DNA of 34,430 nucleotides from Roseovarius sp. UBA6167 (GCA_002428225.1 DIUD01000039.1:300-34729); one strand, 5' to 3'. Shown: positions 8,741 to 17,798, counted from the first letter of the stretch. Notes: generated by a model not told the origin, from the letters alone. Made by a program: numbers and translations.

Positions 8741-10138
8741 ATGTCCGAGACAGACGACGACCTGACCCCCGATCCGGTCCTCGGGGACGAAGAGGATCAG
8801 CCGCTCGGCCGCGCGCGCATGTCGCGCATCATGTATGCGCTCGACACCGGGGATCGTGATCTGCTCCTGGCCGAGACGGCGCCGCTGCACGCCGCCGACA
8901 TCGCCGACCTGCTGGAACAGATCAACGCCTACGACCGGCGCCGGCTGATCACGCTCTACGGGCAGGAATTCGACGGCGAGATCCTGTCGGAACTCGACGA
9001 GTCGATCCGCGAGGAGGTCATCGGCCTGCTGTCCCCCGAGGTGCTGGCCGAGGCGGTGCGCGAGCTTGATTCCGACGATGTGGTGGACCTTGTCGAGGAT
9101 CTGGAGGACGAGCAGCAGGCCGCGATCCTCGACATTCTCGAGGACAGCGACCGGGTTGCCATCCAGCAATCGCTGACCTATCCGGACTATTCCGCCGGGC
9201 GCCTGATGCAGCGCGAGGTGGTCATGGCCCCCGAACACTGGAGCGTGGGCGAGGCCATAGATTTCCTGCGCAATGCCGAGGATCTGCCGGAACAGTTCTA
9301 TCACGTCATCCTGGTCGATCCGCGCCTGCACCCGGTCGGCAATGTCACGCTCGGCCGGCTGATGGCCGCGCGCCGCACGGTGGCGTTGCGCGATATCGTG
9401 GAAGAGACGTTCCATGTCTTTAAGGTGACCGACGAAGAGGCCGACGTGGCCTATGCCTTCAACCAGTATCACCTGATTTCGGCGCCGGTGGTGGACGAGG
9501 ACGGGCGGCTTGTCGGCGTCATCACCATCGACGACGCGATGACCGTGCTCGACGAGGAGCACGAGGAGGACATCCTGCGTCTTGCCGGTGTCGGCGAGGA
9601 GGGCGGCCTTTCGGGGCCGCTGATGGTGACGATCCGCAACCGGGCGCTGTGGCTCTTTGTCAACCTGCTGACGGCGATCCTCGCCTCGGCGGTCATCGAC
9701 CAGTTCGCCGACTCCATCGACCGGATGGTGGCGCTGGCGGTGCTCATGCCCATCGTCGCCTCGATGGGCGGCAACGCGGGCACGCAGACGATGACGGTGG
9801 CGGTGCGGGCGCTGGCCACGCGCGACCTGACGGCGCGCAACGCGCTGCGCATGATCGGGCGCGAGATCACCGTGGGCGCGGCCAATGGCGTCGTTTTCGG
9901 CGCGGTGATGGCGCTGGTGGCCGGTTTCTGGTTCGGCGTGCCGGTGCTGGCCGCCGTGATCGCGCTGGCGATGCTGCTGACGCTGATGGCGGCGGCCTTT
10001 GGCGGGATCGCCATTCCCATGGTGCTCGAACGGGTGGGGATCGACCCGGCGCTCGCCTCGGGGCCGCTTGTGACCACGATCACCGATGTTGTGGGGTTCC
10101 TCACCTTTCTCGGGCTGGCCTCGATGGTGCTGCTGTGA
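8741..10138 (+). CDS. mgtE: Magnesium transporter MgtE
   Basis: A 465-aa inner-membrane Mg2+ channel. The N-terminal acidic helical domain covers about residues 25-150 (ADIADLLEQI, LDSDDVVDLVEDLEDEQQ). The two CBS domains follow (about 155-275, ending in VGVITIDDAMTVLDEEHEED), and then about five membrane helices (300-465). The pore signature SMGGNAGTQ starts at residue 341. In MgtE channels the N and CBS domains sense internal Mg2+ and close the pore. The ATG at 8741 follows AGGGGGCACG. A frame extension to 8675 exists but lacks family similarity. The last bases overlap the GTG start of the cyclo-ligase gene. I see no Mg2+ riboswitch in the leader. Confidence 0.96.
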   Translation: MSETDDDLTPDPVLGDEEDQPLGRARMSRIMYALDTGDRDLLLAETAPLHAADIADLLEQINAYDRRRLITLYGQEFDGEILSELDESIREEVIGLLSPEVLAEAVRELDSDDVVDLVEDLEDEQQAAILDILEDSDRVAIQQSLTYPDYSAGRLMQREVVMAPEHWSVGEAIDFLRNAEDLPEQFYHVILVDPRLHPVGNVTLGRLMAARRTVALRDIVEETFHVFKVTDEEADVAYAFNQYHLISAPVVDEDGRLVGVITIDDAMTVLDEEHEEDILRLAGVGEEGGLSGPLMVTIRNRALWLFVNLLTAILASAVIDQFADSIDRMVALAVLMPIVASMGGNAGTQTMTVAVRALATRDLTARNALRMIGREITVGAANGVVFGAVMALVAGFWFGVPVLAAVIALAMLLTLMAAAFGGIAIPMVLERVGIDPALASGPLVTTITDVVGFLTFLGLASMVLL

Positions 10139-10704
10139 GCGATCTTGCCGATGCCAAGGCCGCCGCGCGCAAGGCCGCCCTTGCCCGCCGCGCGGCGGCG
10201 CACCGCACCCGCACACCCGGCGCGGCGGCGCTTTTGTCATCGGTGCTTGCGGGGTATCGCGGCGTGGCGCTGGCCGGCTACATGCCGATCCGGTCCGAGA
10301 TCGACCCGCTGCCCGCCATGGCCGAGGCGGCAGCCCACGGCCCGGTGGCGGTGCCGGTGATCGAGGGCGCGGGGCGGCCCCTGCGCTTTTCGCGGTGGGA
10401 GCCGGGCTGCGCGCTGCGCCGCGGGCTGTTCGGGACGCGGCTGCCGGAGGTGGACGATTTCGTGACGCCCGAAATCCTCATCGTGCCGCTGGTGGCGTTC
10501 GACCGCGCGGGCGGGCGGCTGGGCTATGGCGGCGGCTTTTACGACCGCACCCTGGCACGGTTGCGCGCCGTGCGCCCGGTCCTTGCCATCGGCTTTGCCT
10601 ATGCCGCGCAGGAGGCCGAAGGGCTGCCGCTGGAACCGACCGATCAGCCGCTCGACATGATCGTGACCGAGGCTGAGGTGATCGCCACGCCGTCGCGCGG
10701 CTGA
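10135..10704 (+). CDS. ygfA: 5-formyltetrahydrofolate cyclo-ligase
   Basis: A 189-aa enzyme that converts 5-formyl-THF to 5,10-methenyl-THF with ATP, rescuing folate that would otherwise inhibit one-carbon enzymes. Visible signatures are the N-terminal KAAARKAALARRAA, the substrate region YMPIRSEIDP and the phosphate-binding loop LGYGGGFYDRTLA near the C-terminus. The start is a GTG overlapping the mgtE stop codon (GTGA at 10135-10138), so the gene is probably translationally coupled to mgtE. It has a thematic link to the glycine cleavage operon at the left of the window, which also feeds the folate pool, but is not adjacent to it. Confidence 0.94.
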   Translation: MSDLADAKAAARKAALARRAAAHRTRTPGAAALLSSVLAGYRGVALAGYMPIRSEIDPLPAMAEAAAHGPVAVPVIEGAGRPLRFSRWEPGCALRRGLFGTRLPEVDDFVTPEILIVPLVAFDRAGGRLGYGGGFYDRTLARLRAVRPVLAIGFAYAAQEAEGLPLEPTDQPLDMIVTEAEVIATPSRG

Positions 10705-10809
10705 ACCGCCGGATCGCCCCCGGCAGACCGCGCGGCAAGGGTTTGCGCCTTGGCGTGGCCTGTGCGACGTTGCACCGCGCGGGATTCGGGGCGGAATCGT
10801 TACGGTAAA

Positions 10810-11781
10810 ATGACACGGATATTCATCGCAGGGCATCGCGGCATGGTGGGCGGGGCCATCCTGCGCCGGCTCGAGGCGCGCAAGGCCGCCGGCGAGGCGA
10901 TCGAGCTTGTCACCCGCCCCCATGGCGCGCTCGATCTGACCGATCAGGCCATGGTGCGCGACTTCTTCCGGCACGAACGGCCCGATGTGGTGATCCTCGC
11001 CGCCGCGAAGGTGGGGGGGATTCATGCCAACAACACCTATCCGGCCCAGTTCATCTACGAGAACCTGATGATCGCGGGCAACGTGATCCACCAGGCCCAT
11101 GCGGCCGGGGTGCGCAGGCTGCTGCAACTGGGATCTTCGTGCATCTACCCCAGGGCGGCGGCGCAGCCGATCACGGAAGACGCGCTGCTGACCGGCCCTC
11201 TCGAGCCCACGAACGAGCCCTATGCCATCGCCAAGATCGCCGCGATCAAGCTCTGCGAAAGCTACAACCGGCAATACGGGGTCGATTACCGCTCGGTCAT
11301 GCCCACCAACCTCTACGGGCCGGGCGACAATTTCCACCCCGAAAACAGCCATGTCCTGCCCGCCCTGATCCGCCGCTTTCACGAGGCGGCGCGCGACGGG
11401 CGCGACGAGGTGGTGATCTGGGGCACCGGCACGCCCCGGCGCGAGTTCCTGCATGTCGATGACATGGCCGAGGCGAGCCTGTTCGTGCTCGATCTCGACA
11501 AGGCAAGCTATGACGCCAATACCGAGCCGATGCTGAGCCATATCAATGTCGGCACCGGCACGGATGTCAGCATCATGGAGCTTGCGCGGATGGTGGCAGA
11601 GGTGACAGGCTTCCGGGGGCGGATCGAAACCGACCCGGGCAAGCCCGACGGCACGCCGCGCAAGCTGATGGATGTATCGCGGCTCGCGGCGATGGGGTGG
11701 CGGGCGCGGATCGGATTGCGGGACGGAATCGCGCAGACCTATGCGTGGTATCTCCGCGCGCAGGACAGCGCGCGGGGCTGA
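10810..11781 (+). CDS. fcl: GDP-L-fucose synthase
   Basis: A 323-aa extended short-chain dehydrogenase that epimerises and reduces GDP-4-keto-6-deoxymannose to GDP-L-fucose with NADPH. The Rossmann motif is GHRGMVGGAI (residues 8-17). The catalytic set is visible: SSCIYP (S109/S110, C111) and Y138-x3-K142 in PYAIAKIAAIK. Later blocks PTNLYGPGDNFHPENSHV and REFLHVDDMAEA are diagnostic of the family. The chosen ATG at 10810 gives the standard N-terminus; the frame stays open to 10750. The partner GDP-mannose 4,6-dehydratase (gmd) and other sugar or polysaccharide genes are not adjacent, so the gene appears isolated beside central metabolism. It would supply a surface polysaccharide. Confidence 0.95.
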   Translation: MTRIFIAGHRGMVGGAILRRLEARKAAGEAIELVTRPHGALDLTDQAMVRDFFRHERPDVVILAAAKVGGIHANNTYPAQFIYENLMIAGNVIHQAHAAGVRRLLQLGSSCIYPRAAAQPITEDALLTGPLEPTNEPYAIAKIAAIKLCESYNRQYGVDYRSVMPTNLYGPGDNFHPENSHVLPALIRRFHEAARDGRDEVVIWGTGTPRREFLHVDDMAEASLFVLDLDKASYDANTEPMLSHINVGTGTDVSIMELARMVAEVTGFRGRIETDPGKPDGTPRKLMDVSRLAAMGWRARIGLRDGIAQTYAWYLRAQDSARG

Positions 11782-11874
11782 TTGCGTTTCCCGTCGTGGA
11801 ATCTGGCCTCGGCGCCATTGTCGCTGCCGCCATCCGTGATAAGGTCCGGACGATGCAAGCGGGAGAGATGCGCC

Positions 11875-13329
11875 ATGGCCTCGCGGGTGATTCCGGTCGA
11901 TCCCTTCGATCTGGTGATTTTCGGCGGGACCGGCGATCTGGCGCGGCGCAAGATCCTGCCCGCGCTCTTTCGCCGCTACGTCGCCGGTCAGTTCGAGGCC
12001 GATACCCGCCTCATCGGCGCCGCCCGCGCAGAGATGGAGGCGCGGGGCTATCGCGCCTTCGCGCGCGACGCGCTCATCGAATTTGCCCCCGACGCGGCCG
12101 CCCGCAAGAAACAGCTCGCGGGTTTTCTCGACATGCTCGATTATGTCCCCCTCGACGCGCGCGGCGAGCAGGGCTGGCAGGCGCTCGCGCAGAAGGCCCG
12201 CGAGGGCCGCATCCGCGCCTATTACTTTTCCGTCGGCCCGTCGCTTTTCGGTGATCTGGCGCGGCGGCTGCACAAGCACGGGCTGGCCGAGGGCGATGCC
12301 CGCATCGTGGTGGAAAAGCCCTTCGGCCACGATCTCGAGAGCGCGCGCGCCCTCAACCGCACGCTGGCGCGCCATTTCGACGAGCATCAGATCTACCGCA
12401 TCGACCATTACCTCGGCAAGGAAACGGTGCAGAACCTCATGGCGATCCGCTTTGGCAACGTGCTGTTCGAGCCGCTGTGGAACAGCCAGTATGTCGATCA
12501 CATCCAGATCACCGTGGCCGAAAGCGTGGGGGTGGGCGGCCGGGCCGAGTATTACGACCGCGCGGGCGCGATGCGCGACATGGTGCAGAACCACCTGATG
12601 CAGCTTTTGTGCCTCATCGCCATGGAGCCGCCCGCCAAGTTCGACCCCGACGCCGTGCGCGACGAGAAACTCAAGGTCATCCGCGCGCTCGACCCGGTTC
12701 CCCCCGAAAACGTCGTGCGCGGCCAGTATGAGGACAGCGAGGGCCAACCCGATTACCGCAGCAAGGTCGGCAACCCCGAGAGCACGACCGAGAGCTTCGT
12801 GGCGCTGAAACTGCATGTCTCGAACTGGCGGTGGGCGGGCACGCCGTTCTACCTGCGCACCGGCAAGCGGCTGCGCGAGCGCGCCAGCGAAATCGCCGTG
12901 GTGTTCAAGGACGCGCCCCATTCGATCTTTGGCCCCGAGGCGGGGCGGCACCGCAACATCCTGACGATCCGGCTGCAACCCAACGAGGGGATCGAGCTTG
13001 ACGTGACCATCAAGGAGCCGGGGCCGGGGGGCATGCGCCTCATCGACGTGCCGCTCGACATGACCTTCGCCGAGGCGCTCGGGCCGGAAGAGGCCGATTT
13101 TCCCGACGCCTATGAGCGGCTCATCATGGACGTGATCCGGGGCAACCAGACGCTTTTCATGCGCGGCGACGAGGTCGAGGCCGCCTGGGCCTGGACCGAT
13201 CCGGTCATCGCCGCGTGGCAGGCGGCGGGCGTGGCCCCCCTGCCCTACGCCACCGGCTCTTCCGGCCCCGACGATGCGCTCATGCTGATGCATCGTGACG
13301 GTCGCCGCTGGCGGGAGATACGCCCATGA
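11875..13329 (+). CDS. zwf: Glucose-6-phosphate 1-dehydrogenase
   Basis: Oxidises glucose-6-phosphate to 6-phosphogluconolactone with NAD(P)+, the entry to the Entner-Doudoroff and oxidative pentose phosphate routes. The 484-aa protein has the nucleotide-binding loop FGGTGDLARRK near its N-terminus and the active-site signature RIDHYLGKE with its histidine at residue 178. The later blocks PPENVVRGQY, FYLRTGKRL and FPDAYERLIMDVIRGNQTLF are family-typical. The ATG at 11875 has a GGGAGAG ribosome site at 11861-11867; the frame is open upstream to 11782 but without similarity. Its TGA overlaps the pgl ATG. First gene of zwf-pgl-pgi. Confidence 0.98.
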   Translation: MASRVIPVDPFDLVIFGGTGDLARRKILPALFRRYVAGQFEADTRLIGAARAEMEARGYRAFARDALIEFAPDAAARKKQLAGFLDMLDYVPLDARGEQGWQALAQKAREGRIRAYYFSVGPSLFGDLARRLHKHGLAEGDARIVVEKPFGHDLESARALNRTLARHFDEHQIYRIDHYLGKETVQNLMAIRFGNVLFEPLWNSQYVDHIQITVAESVGVGGRAEYYDRAGAMRDMVQNHLMQLLCLIAMEPPAKFDPDAVRDEKLKVIRALDPVPPENVVRGQYEDSEGQPDYRSKVGNPESTTESFVALKLHVSNWRWAGTPFYLRTGKRLRERASEIAVVFKDAPHSIFGPEAGRHRNILTIRLQPNEGIELDVTIKEPGPGGMRLIDVPLDMTFAEALGPEEADFPDAYERLIMDVIRGNQTLFMRGDEVEAAWAWTDPVIAAWQAAGVAPLPYATGSSGPDDALMLMHRDGRRWREIRP

Positions 13330-14003
13330 CCCTCACCGAATACCCCGATACCGAATTGCTGGCGCTTGGCGTTGCCGACACGCTGTCGAGCGAATTGCGC
13401 ATGGTGCTCGGTCACAAGGAGCGCGCGCTGTTCGTCGTGCCGGGCGGCACCACGCCGGGGCCGGTCTTTGACGCGCTCTGCGGTGCCAATCTCGATTGGG
13501 GCCGCGTCGATATCCTGCTCTCGGACGAGCGCTGGCGCCCCGAGGTGCATGTTCGCTCCAACACGCGGCTCATCCGCGCGCGCCTTCTGACCGGGCGCGC
13601 GGCGGCGGCGCGCTACCTGCCGCTCTATGCCCGCGCCGAGGCGCCCGAGGCGGTCTTGCCGGAACTCGAAGCCAACATCGCCCCCGCCCTGCCGATCGAC
13701 ATCTGCCTTCTGGGGATGGGCGAGGACATGCACACCGCCTCGCTCATCCCCGGCGCCGAGGGGCTTGAGGCGGCACTCGCGCCGGATGCGCCCATTCTTG
13801 TGCCGATCCGCGCGCCCGGCGAGGAGGAGGCGCGCGTGACGCTGTCGGCGCGCGTTCTGGCCGGGGCGATCTGCACCCATATCGTCATCACCGGCGCGCG
13901 CAAGCGCGCAGCCCTCGAGCGCGCCCGCCACCTGCGGCCCATCGAGGCCCCCGTGGCCGCCGTCCTGCCCGACGCCACCGTGCACTGGGCGCCGGAGGAC
14001 TAG
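13326..14003 (+). CDS. pgl: 6-phosphogluconolactonase
   Basis: A 225-aa lactonase that hydrolyses 6-phosphogluconolactone to 6-phosphogluconate, directly after Zwf. It belongs to the NagB/DevB-like family: VPGGTTPGPVFDAL forms the phosphate loop, then LLSDERWRPEVHVRSNTRLI and ICLLGMGEDMHTASLIPGA. The start overlaps the zwf stop (ATGA at 13326-13329), and pgi follows after 4 bp, so the three genes are translationally linked. Length is slightly below that of E. coli-type DevB proteins but complete by motif. Confidence 0.96.
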   Translation: MTLTEYPDTELLALGVADTLSSELRMVLGHKERALFVVPGGTTPGPVFDALCGANLDWGRVDILLSDERWRPEVHVRSNTRLIRARLLTGRAAAARYLPLYARAEAPEAVLPELEANIAPALPIDICLLGMGEDMHTASLIPGAEGLEAALAPDAPILVPIRAPGEEEARVTLSARVLAGAICTHIVITGARKRAALERARHLRPIEAPVAAVLPDATVHWAPED

Positions 14004-14007
14004 GCCC

Positions 14008-15588
14008 ATGTGGGACAAGGTGAAAGCCGAAGCAAGGGCCGCGCGCGGCCGCACCATCCTGAAGCTGCTCGATGACCCCGCCCGCGCCGCCGCCTTTTCG
14101 GTGCGCCATGACGGGATGCTCTTCGACTATGCCAAGACCACGCTGACCGAAAGCGCCCGCGCGGCCCTTCTCGATCTCCTGCGCGCGCAAGGGCTGGAGG
14201 CGCGGCGCGCGGCGATGTTCGCGGGCGCGGCGATCAACGAGACCGAGGGCCGCGCCGTCCTGCACACCGCGTTGCGCGATCTGACTTCCGCGGCGCTTGT
14301 CCTCGACGGGGAGGACATCCTCCGGGACATCCGCGCCACCCGCGCCCGGATGGCCGGTTTTGCCGCACGGATCCGGGCGGATGGCTGGCGCGACGTGGTC
14401 AATATCGGCATCGGCGGCTCGCATCTCGGCCCCGAGATGACGACACGCGCGCTCGCCCCCTACCATGACGGGCCGCGCTGTCATTTCGTCTCGAACGTGG
14501 ACGGGGCCGACATTACCGACACGCTCGCGCGGCTCGATCCCGCGCGCACGCTGTTCATCATCGCGTCAAAGACCTTCACCACCGTCGAGACCATGACCAA
14601 CGCAGCCACCGCGCGCGACTGGCTCATCAGCCATGGCCGCGATCCCGGCGCGCATCTGGCCGCCGTCTCCTCGGCCACCGAGCGCACCGCCGAGTGGGGG
14701 ATCGACCCGGCCCGCGTCTTCGGCTTCGGCGATTACGTGGGCGGGCGCTACTCGGTCTGGGGGCCGGTCGGGCTGCCCTTGATGATCGCCATAGGGCCGG
14801 ACCGCTTCGCCGAGTTTCTCGCGGGGGCCGAGGCGATGGACCGCCATTTCCGCGAGGCGCCGCTCGGGGACAACATGCCCGTGATGCTGGCGCTGACCGG
14901 CCTCTGGCACCGGCAGGCGCTCGGGCTGGCGACCCGCGCCGTGCTGCCCTACGACCAGCGCCTTGCCCGCCTGCCCGCCTATCTCCAGCAGCTTGAGATG
15001 GAAAGCAACGGCAAGCGCGTGACGCGGGCGGGCGAGGCCCCGGACGTGCCCACCGGCCCCGTGGTCTGGGGCGAGCCGGGAACCAACGGCCAGCACGCCT
15101 TTTACCAGCTTATCCACCAGGGCACCGATGTGATCCCCTGCGAATTTATCGTGGCGGCCCAAGGGCATGAGCCGCGCCTTGCCCATCATCACCGGCTATT
15201 GGTAGCCAATTGCCTTGCGCAATCCGAGGCGCTGATGCGCGGGCGCACGCTGGACGAGGCGCGCGCGAAGCTTGCCGCCAAGGGCCTCACCGGCCCTGAT
15301 CTTGACCGGCAGGCCGCGCACCGGGTGTTTCCCGGCAACCGGCCCTCGACCACGCTGATCTACGACCAGCTGACGCCGCGCCGCCTCGGGGCGATCATCG
15401 CGCTTTATGAGCACCGGGTGTTCGTCGAGGGCGTGGCGCTCGGGATCAATTCCTTCGATCAATGGGGGGTGGAACTGGGCAAGGAACTGGCGCTTGCGCT
15501 CGCCCCCCTGCTCGACGGCGCGGACGCCTCGGCCAAGGACGGCTCCACCCGCGCGCTGGTGGAGTTCGCGCGCGGCGCGGCGGGCTGA
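14008..15588 (+). CDS. pgi: Glucose-6-phosphate isomerase
   Basis: Interconverts glucose-6-phosphate and fructose-6-phosphate. The 526-aa cytoplasmic enzyme shows GIGGSHLGPEM, SKTFTTVETMTN, the catalytic glutamate in QLEMESNGK (E332), the ring-opening histidine in IHQGTDVIPCEF (H370) and the lysine in GVELGKELA (K492), corresponding to E355, H386 and K514 of E. coli. It is the last gene of zwf-pgl-pgi, in the order expected for sugar flow into the Entner-Doudoroff route, allowing fructose-6-P recycling. edd and eda are not present. It converges on eno across a 153-bp gap that holds two hairpins. Confidence 0.98.
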   Translation: MWDKVKAEARAARGRTILKLLDDPARAAAFSVRHDGMLFDYAKTTLTESARAALLDLLRAQGLEARRAAMFAGAAINETEGRAVLHTALRDLTSAALVLDGEDILRDIRATRARMAGFAARIRADGWRDVVNIGIGGSHLGPEMTTRALAPYHDGPRCHFVSNVDGADITDTLARLDPARTLFIIASKTFTTVETMTNAATARDWLISHGRDPGAHLAAVSSATERTAEWGIDPARVFGFGDYVGGRYSVWGPVGLPLMIAIGPDRFAEFLAGAEAMDRHFREAPLGDNMPVMLALTGLWHRQALGLATRAVLPYDQRLARLPAYLQQLEMESNGKRVTRAGEAPDVPTGPVVWGEPGTNGQHAFYQLIHQGTDVIPCEFIVAAQGHEPRLAHHHRLLVANCLAQSEALMRGRTLDEARAKLAAKGLTGPDLDRQAAHRVFPGNRPSTTLIYDQLTPRRLGAIIALYEHRVFVEGVALGINSFDQWGVELGKELALALAPLLDGADASAKDGSTRALVEFARGAAG

Positions 15589-15622
15589 GCGCGCATCGAC
15601 GGGCCGCCCGCACCGTTATGAG

Positions 15623-15645
15623 ATCCTCCGGTCAAGCCGGAGGAT
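15623..15645 (-). repeat. Palindromic intergenic repeat, copy 1
   Basis: ATCCTCCGG-TCAAG-CCGGAGGAT is a perfect 9-bp stem with a 5-nt loop. Read on the minus strand with flanks it gives the pattern GTCATCCTCCGGCTTGACCG..., the same as copy 2 apart from compensated base changes. It lies 35 bp after the pgi stop. Extragenic palindromes of this GTCAyCCTCsG-CTTGA type are familiar in alphaproteobacterial genomes. It may act as a terminator or mRNA-stabilising stem for pgi. Confidence 0.75.
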
Positions 15646-15670
15646 GACGCCCGCACTCCAGAAAACCGTC

Positions 15671-15693
15671 ACCCTCGGACTTGATCCGAGGGT
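15671..15693 (+). repeat. Palindromic intergenic repeat, copy 2 (inverted to copy 1)
   Basis: ACCCTCGGA-CTTGA-TCCGAGGGT is a perfect 9-bp stem with a 5-nt loop, flanked by GTC and CTC. It has the same flanks and loop as copy 1 but in the opposite orientation, 25 bp away. Stem bases differ between the copies in a compensated way, as expected if the fold is conserved. It sits about 50 bp beyond the eno stop on the other strand, so the pair could serve the two convergent genes as back-to-back stems. Confidence 0.75.
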
Positions 15694-15741
15694 CTCACGG
15701 CCCGTAATCCGCCGGTCACGGCGGGGGACAGCGCAAGCCCC

Positions 15742-17016
15742 TCACCGCAGGATCGACCGCCCCGCATAGATCGCCGTCTCGTCGAGCATCTCCTCGATGC
15801 GGATCAACTGGTTATACTTGGCCAGCCGGTCCGAGCGCGCGAGGCTGCCGGTCTTGATCTGCCCGCAATTGGTGGCCACCGCCAGATCGGCGATGGTGGC
15901 GTCCTCGGTCTCGCCCGAGCGGTGGGACATCACGCAAGTCATGCGCGCGCGATGCGCCATCTCGACGGCCTGAAGCGTCTCGGTCAGCGTGCCGATCTGG
16001 TTGACCTTGACCAGCATGGAATTGGCGCAGCCCCGCTCGATCCCGATGCCCAGCCGCTCGGGGTTGGTCACAAACAGATCGTCGCCGACAAGCTGGACCT
16101 TGTGCCCGAGCGCGTCGGTCAGCATCTTCCAGCCGTCCCAGTCGTCCTCGGCCATGCCGTCCTCGATCGAGATGATCGGGTAATCGGCGCAGAGCGATTG
16201 CAGATAGGCGACATTTTCCTCGCTCGACAGGCTCAGCCCCTCGCCCGAAATTTCATATTTGCCACCTTTGAAATATTCCGTCGCCGCGCAATCGAGCGCG
16301 AGGTGAATGTCCTCACCGGGCACATATCCCGCCTTCTCGATGGATTTCAGGATGAAATCGAGCGCGTCGCGCGTGCCCGAGAGGTTCGGCGCAAACCCGC
16401 CCTCGTCGCCCACGCCGGTGGCCAGCCCCGCCGCCGACAACTCTTTTTTCAGGGTGTGGAACACCTCCGCGCCCATGCGCACCGCGTCGCGGATATTGTC
16501 CGCGCTCACCGGCATGATCATGAATTCCTGAATGTCGATGGGGTTGTCGGCATGTTCGCCACCATTGATGATGTTCATCATCGGCACCGGCAGCACCCGC
16601 GCCGAGGCCCCGCCCACATAGCGGTAAAGCGGCATTGCGCTATAGTCGGCGGCGGCCCTGGCGATGGCGAGCGACACGCCGAGGATGGCATTGGCGCCCA
16701 GCCGCGCCTTGTTGGCCGTGCCGTCCAGTTCGATCATCGCCATGTCGATGGCCACCTGTTCGGTGGCGTCAAAACCGATCAGCGTCTCGGCAATCTCGCC
16801 ATTGACCGCCGCGCAGGCGTCGAGCACGCCCTTGCCCATGTAGCGCGCGGCATCGCCGTCGCGCCGCTCCACCGCCTCATGCGCGCCGGTGGACGCCCCC
16901 GAGGGGACGGCGGCGCGGCCCATGGTGCCGTCTTCGAGCGTGACCTCCACCTCCACCGTCGGGTTGCCCCGGCTGTCGAGGATCTCGCGCGCGTGAATGT
17001 CGATGATGCTGCTCAT
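15742..17016 (-). CDS. eno: Enolase (phosphopyruvate hydratase)
   Basis: Mg2+-dependent glycolytic enzyme that converts 2-phosphoglycerate to phosphoenolpyruvate; in many bacteria it also sits in the RNA degradosome. The 424-aa protein starts MSSIIDIHAREILDSRGNP and has GASTGAHEAVE, NIINGGEHADN, the metal-ligand region SIEDGMAEDDWDGW and GDDLFVTNPERL, the catalytic lysine in MLVKVNQIGTL, and the signature SHRSGETED. All are standard. The gene is transcribed alone, converging with pgi. Its promoter should lie in the 170-bp gap before the response regulator gene on the same strand. Confidence 0.98.
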   Translation of the reverse strand: MSSIIDIHAREILDSRGNPTVEVEVTLEDGTMGRAAVPSGASTGAHEAVERRDGDAARYMGKGVLDACAAVNGEIAETLIGFDATEQVAIDMAMIELDGTANKARLGANAILGVSLAIARAAADYSAMPLYRYVGGASARVLPVPMMNIINGGEHADNPIDIQEFMIMPVSADNIRDAVRMGAEVFHTLKKELSAAGLATGVGDEGGFAPNLSGTRDALDFILKSIEKAGYVPGEDIHLALDCAATEYFKGGKYEISGEGLSLSSEENVAYLQSLCADYPIISIEDGMAEDDWDGWKMLTDALGHKVQLVGDDLFVTNPERLGIGIERGCANSMLVKVNQIGTLTETLQAVEMAHRARMTCVMSHRSGETEDATIADLAVATNCGQIKTGSLARSDRLAKYNQLIRIEEMLDETAIYAGRSILR

Positions 17017-17186
17017 GGTGTCATGTCCCGGACTGAAAAACCTGCCCGCCCTTTAGCAAGAAACCGGCGCGATGCAAACGCGGCATGGCGGCAGGTGCAC
17101 GCAACGACCGGGGCGTGAGGGCGCGCCTTGCGCATGATGGTCGAAGGCCCTGGGGCCGGCCCCGTACGGGACATGCCGACCGGCGC

Positions 17187-17798
17187 TCAGGCCAGCCCCA
17201 GATCGCGCGCGATCATCGCCGCCTGCGTGCGGTTCTTCGCGCCCATCTTGCGGGTGAGAGATTTGAGATGCAACTTGACCGTAACCTCCTGAATATCAAG
17301 ATCGCGAGCGATTTCCTTGTTGGACTTGCCCTCTGCCACGCCCTGCAACACCTCGCGCTCGCGCGCCGTCAGCCCGAGCCGCGCCTGCGCCGCCTTGTCC
17401 ACGTCCGAGCGCAGGAACTCGCACGGCGCATAGGTCTCGCCCGCCAGCATCTGCCGCACCGCCGCGATAAGCGCCTGCGGCGCAAGCGTCTTGGGCAGGA
17501 AGCCCGCCGCGCCCGCGCGCAGCGCGCGCCGCGCCACGTCGGGTGGCGCGGTGCCCGACAGGATCGCCACCGGACAGCCCGCCCGCGCGCGCATCCGCGT
17601 CAGCCCGTCAAGCGCCTCCATCCCCGGCATGGTGAAATCCAGCAGCACAAGATCGGCATGGCCGGGACCGGGCACAAGCGCCATCGCGCCCTCGAAACCA
17701 TCGGCAACCGCCACCTCGAAACCACCCGCCGCGCGCAGATACGCAGCAATCGTGTCGCGCACGAGAACATGATCGTCCGCGAGAATGAGTCTGTCCAT
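17187..17798 (-). CDS. NarL/LuxR-type response regulator
   Basis: A 203-aa two-component regulator. The receiver domain covers about residues 1-115: LILADDHVLVRD at the acidic pocket, LVLLDFTMPGM with the phosphoacceptor aspartate at residue 54, and FLPKTL with the conserved lysine at 103. The C-terminal LuxR-type HTH (about 140-203) reads LTAREREVLQGVAEGKSNKE and then IQEVTVKLHLKSLTRKMGAKNR. An ATG 12 nt upstream (17810) is also possible; I chose 17798 because receivers of this type start just before the first strand. It is divergent from the periplasmic protein and hybrid kinase genes, and is the natural final acceptor of that kinase's Hpt domain. Targets are unknown; the shared 180-bp intergenic region is the obvious candidate. 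Confidence 0.93.
   Translation of the reverse strand: MDRLILADDHVLVRDTIAAYLRAAGGFEVAVADGFEGAMALVPGPGHADLVLLDFTMPGMEALDGLTRMRARAGCPVAILSGTAPPDVARRALRAGAAGFLPKTLAPQALIAAVRQMLAGETYAPCEFLRSDVDKAAQARLGLTAREREVLQGVAEGKSNKEIARDLDIQEVTVKLHLKSLTRKMGAKNRTQAAMIARDLGLA

Noticed and set aside
10237..13293. Minus-strand frame of about 1000 codons opposite the cyclo-ligase, fcl and zwf genes
   Set aside because: Antisense shadow of three recognised enzymes with no domain of its own.
17152..17170. Overlapping palindromes GGGGCCGGCCCC and CCCGTACGGG after the response regulator gene
   Set aside because: Could help terminate the regulator transcript, but there is no T-run and short GC palindromes are common in such DNA.
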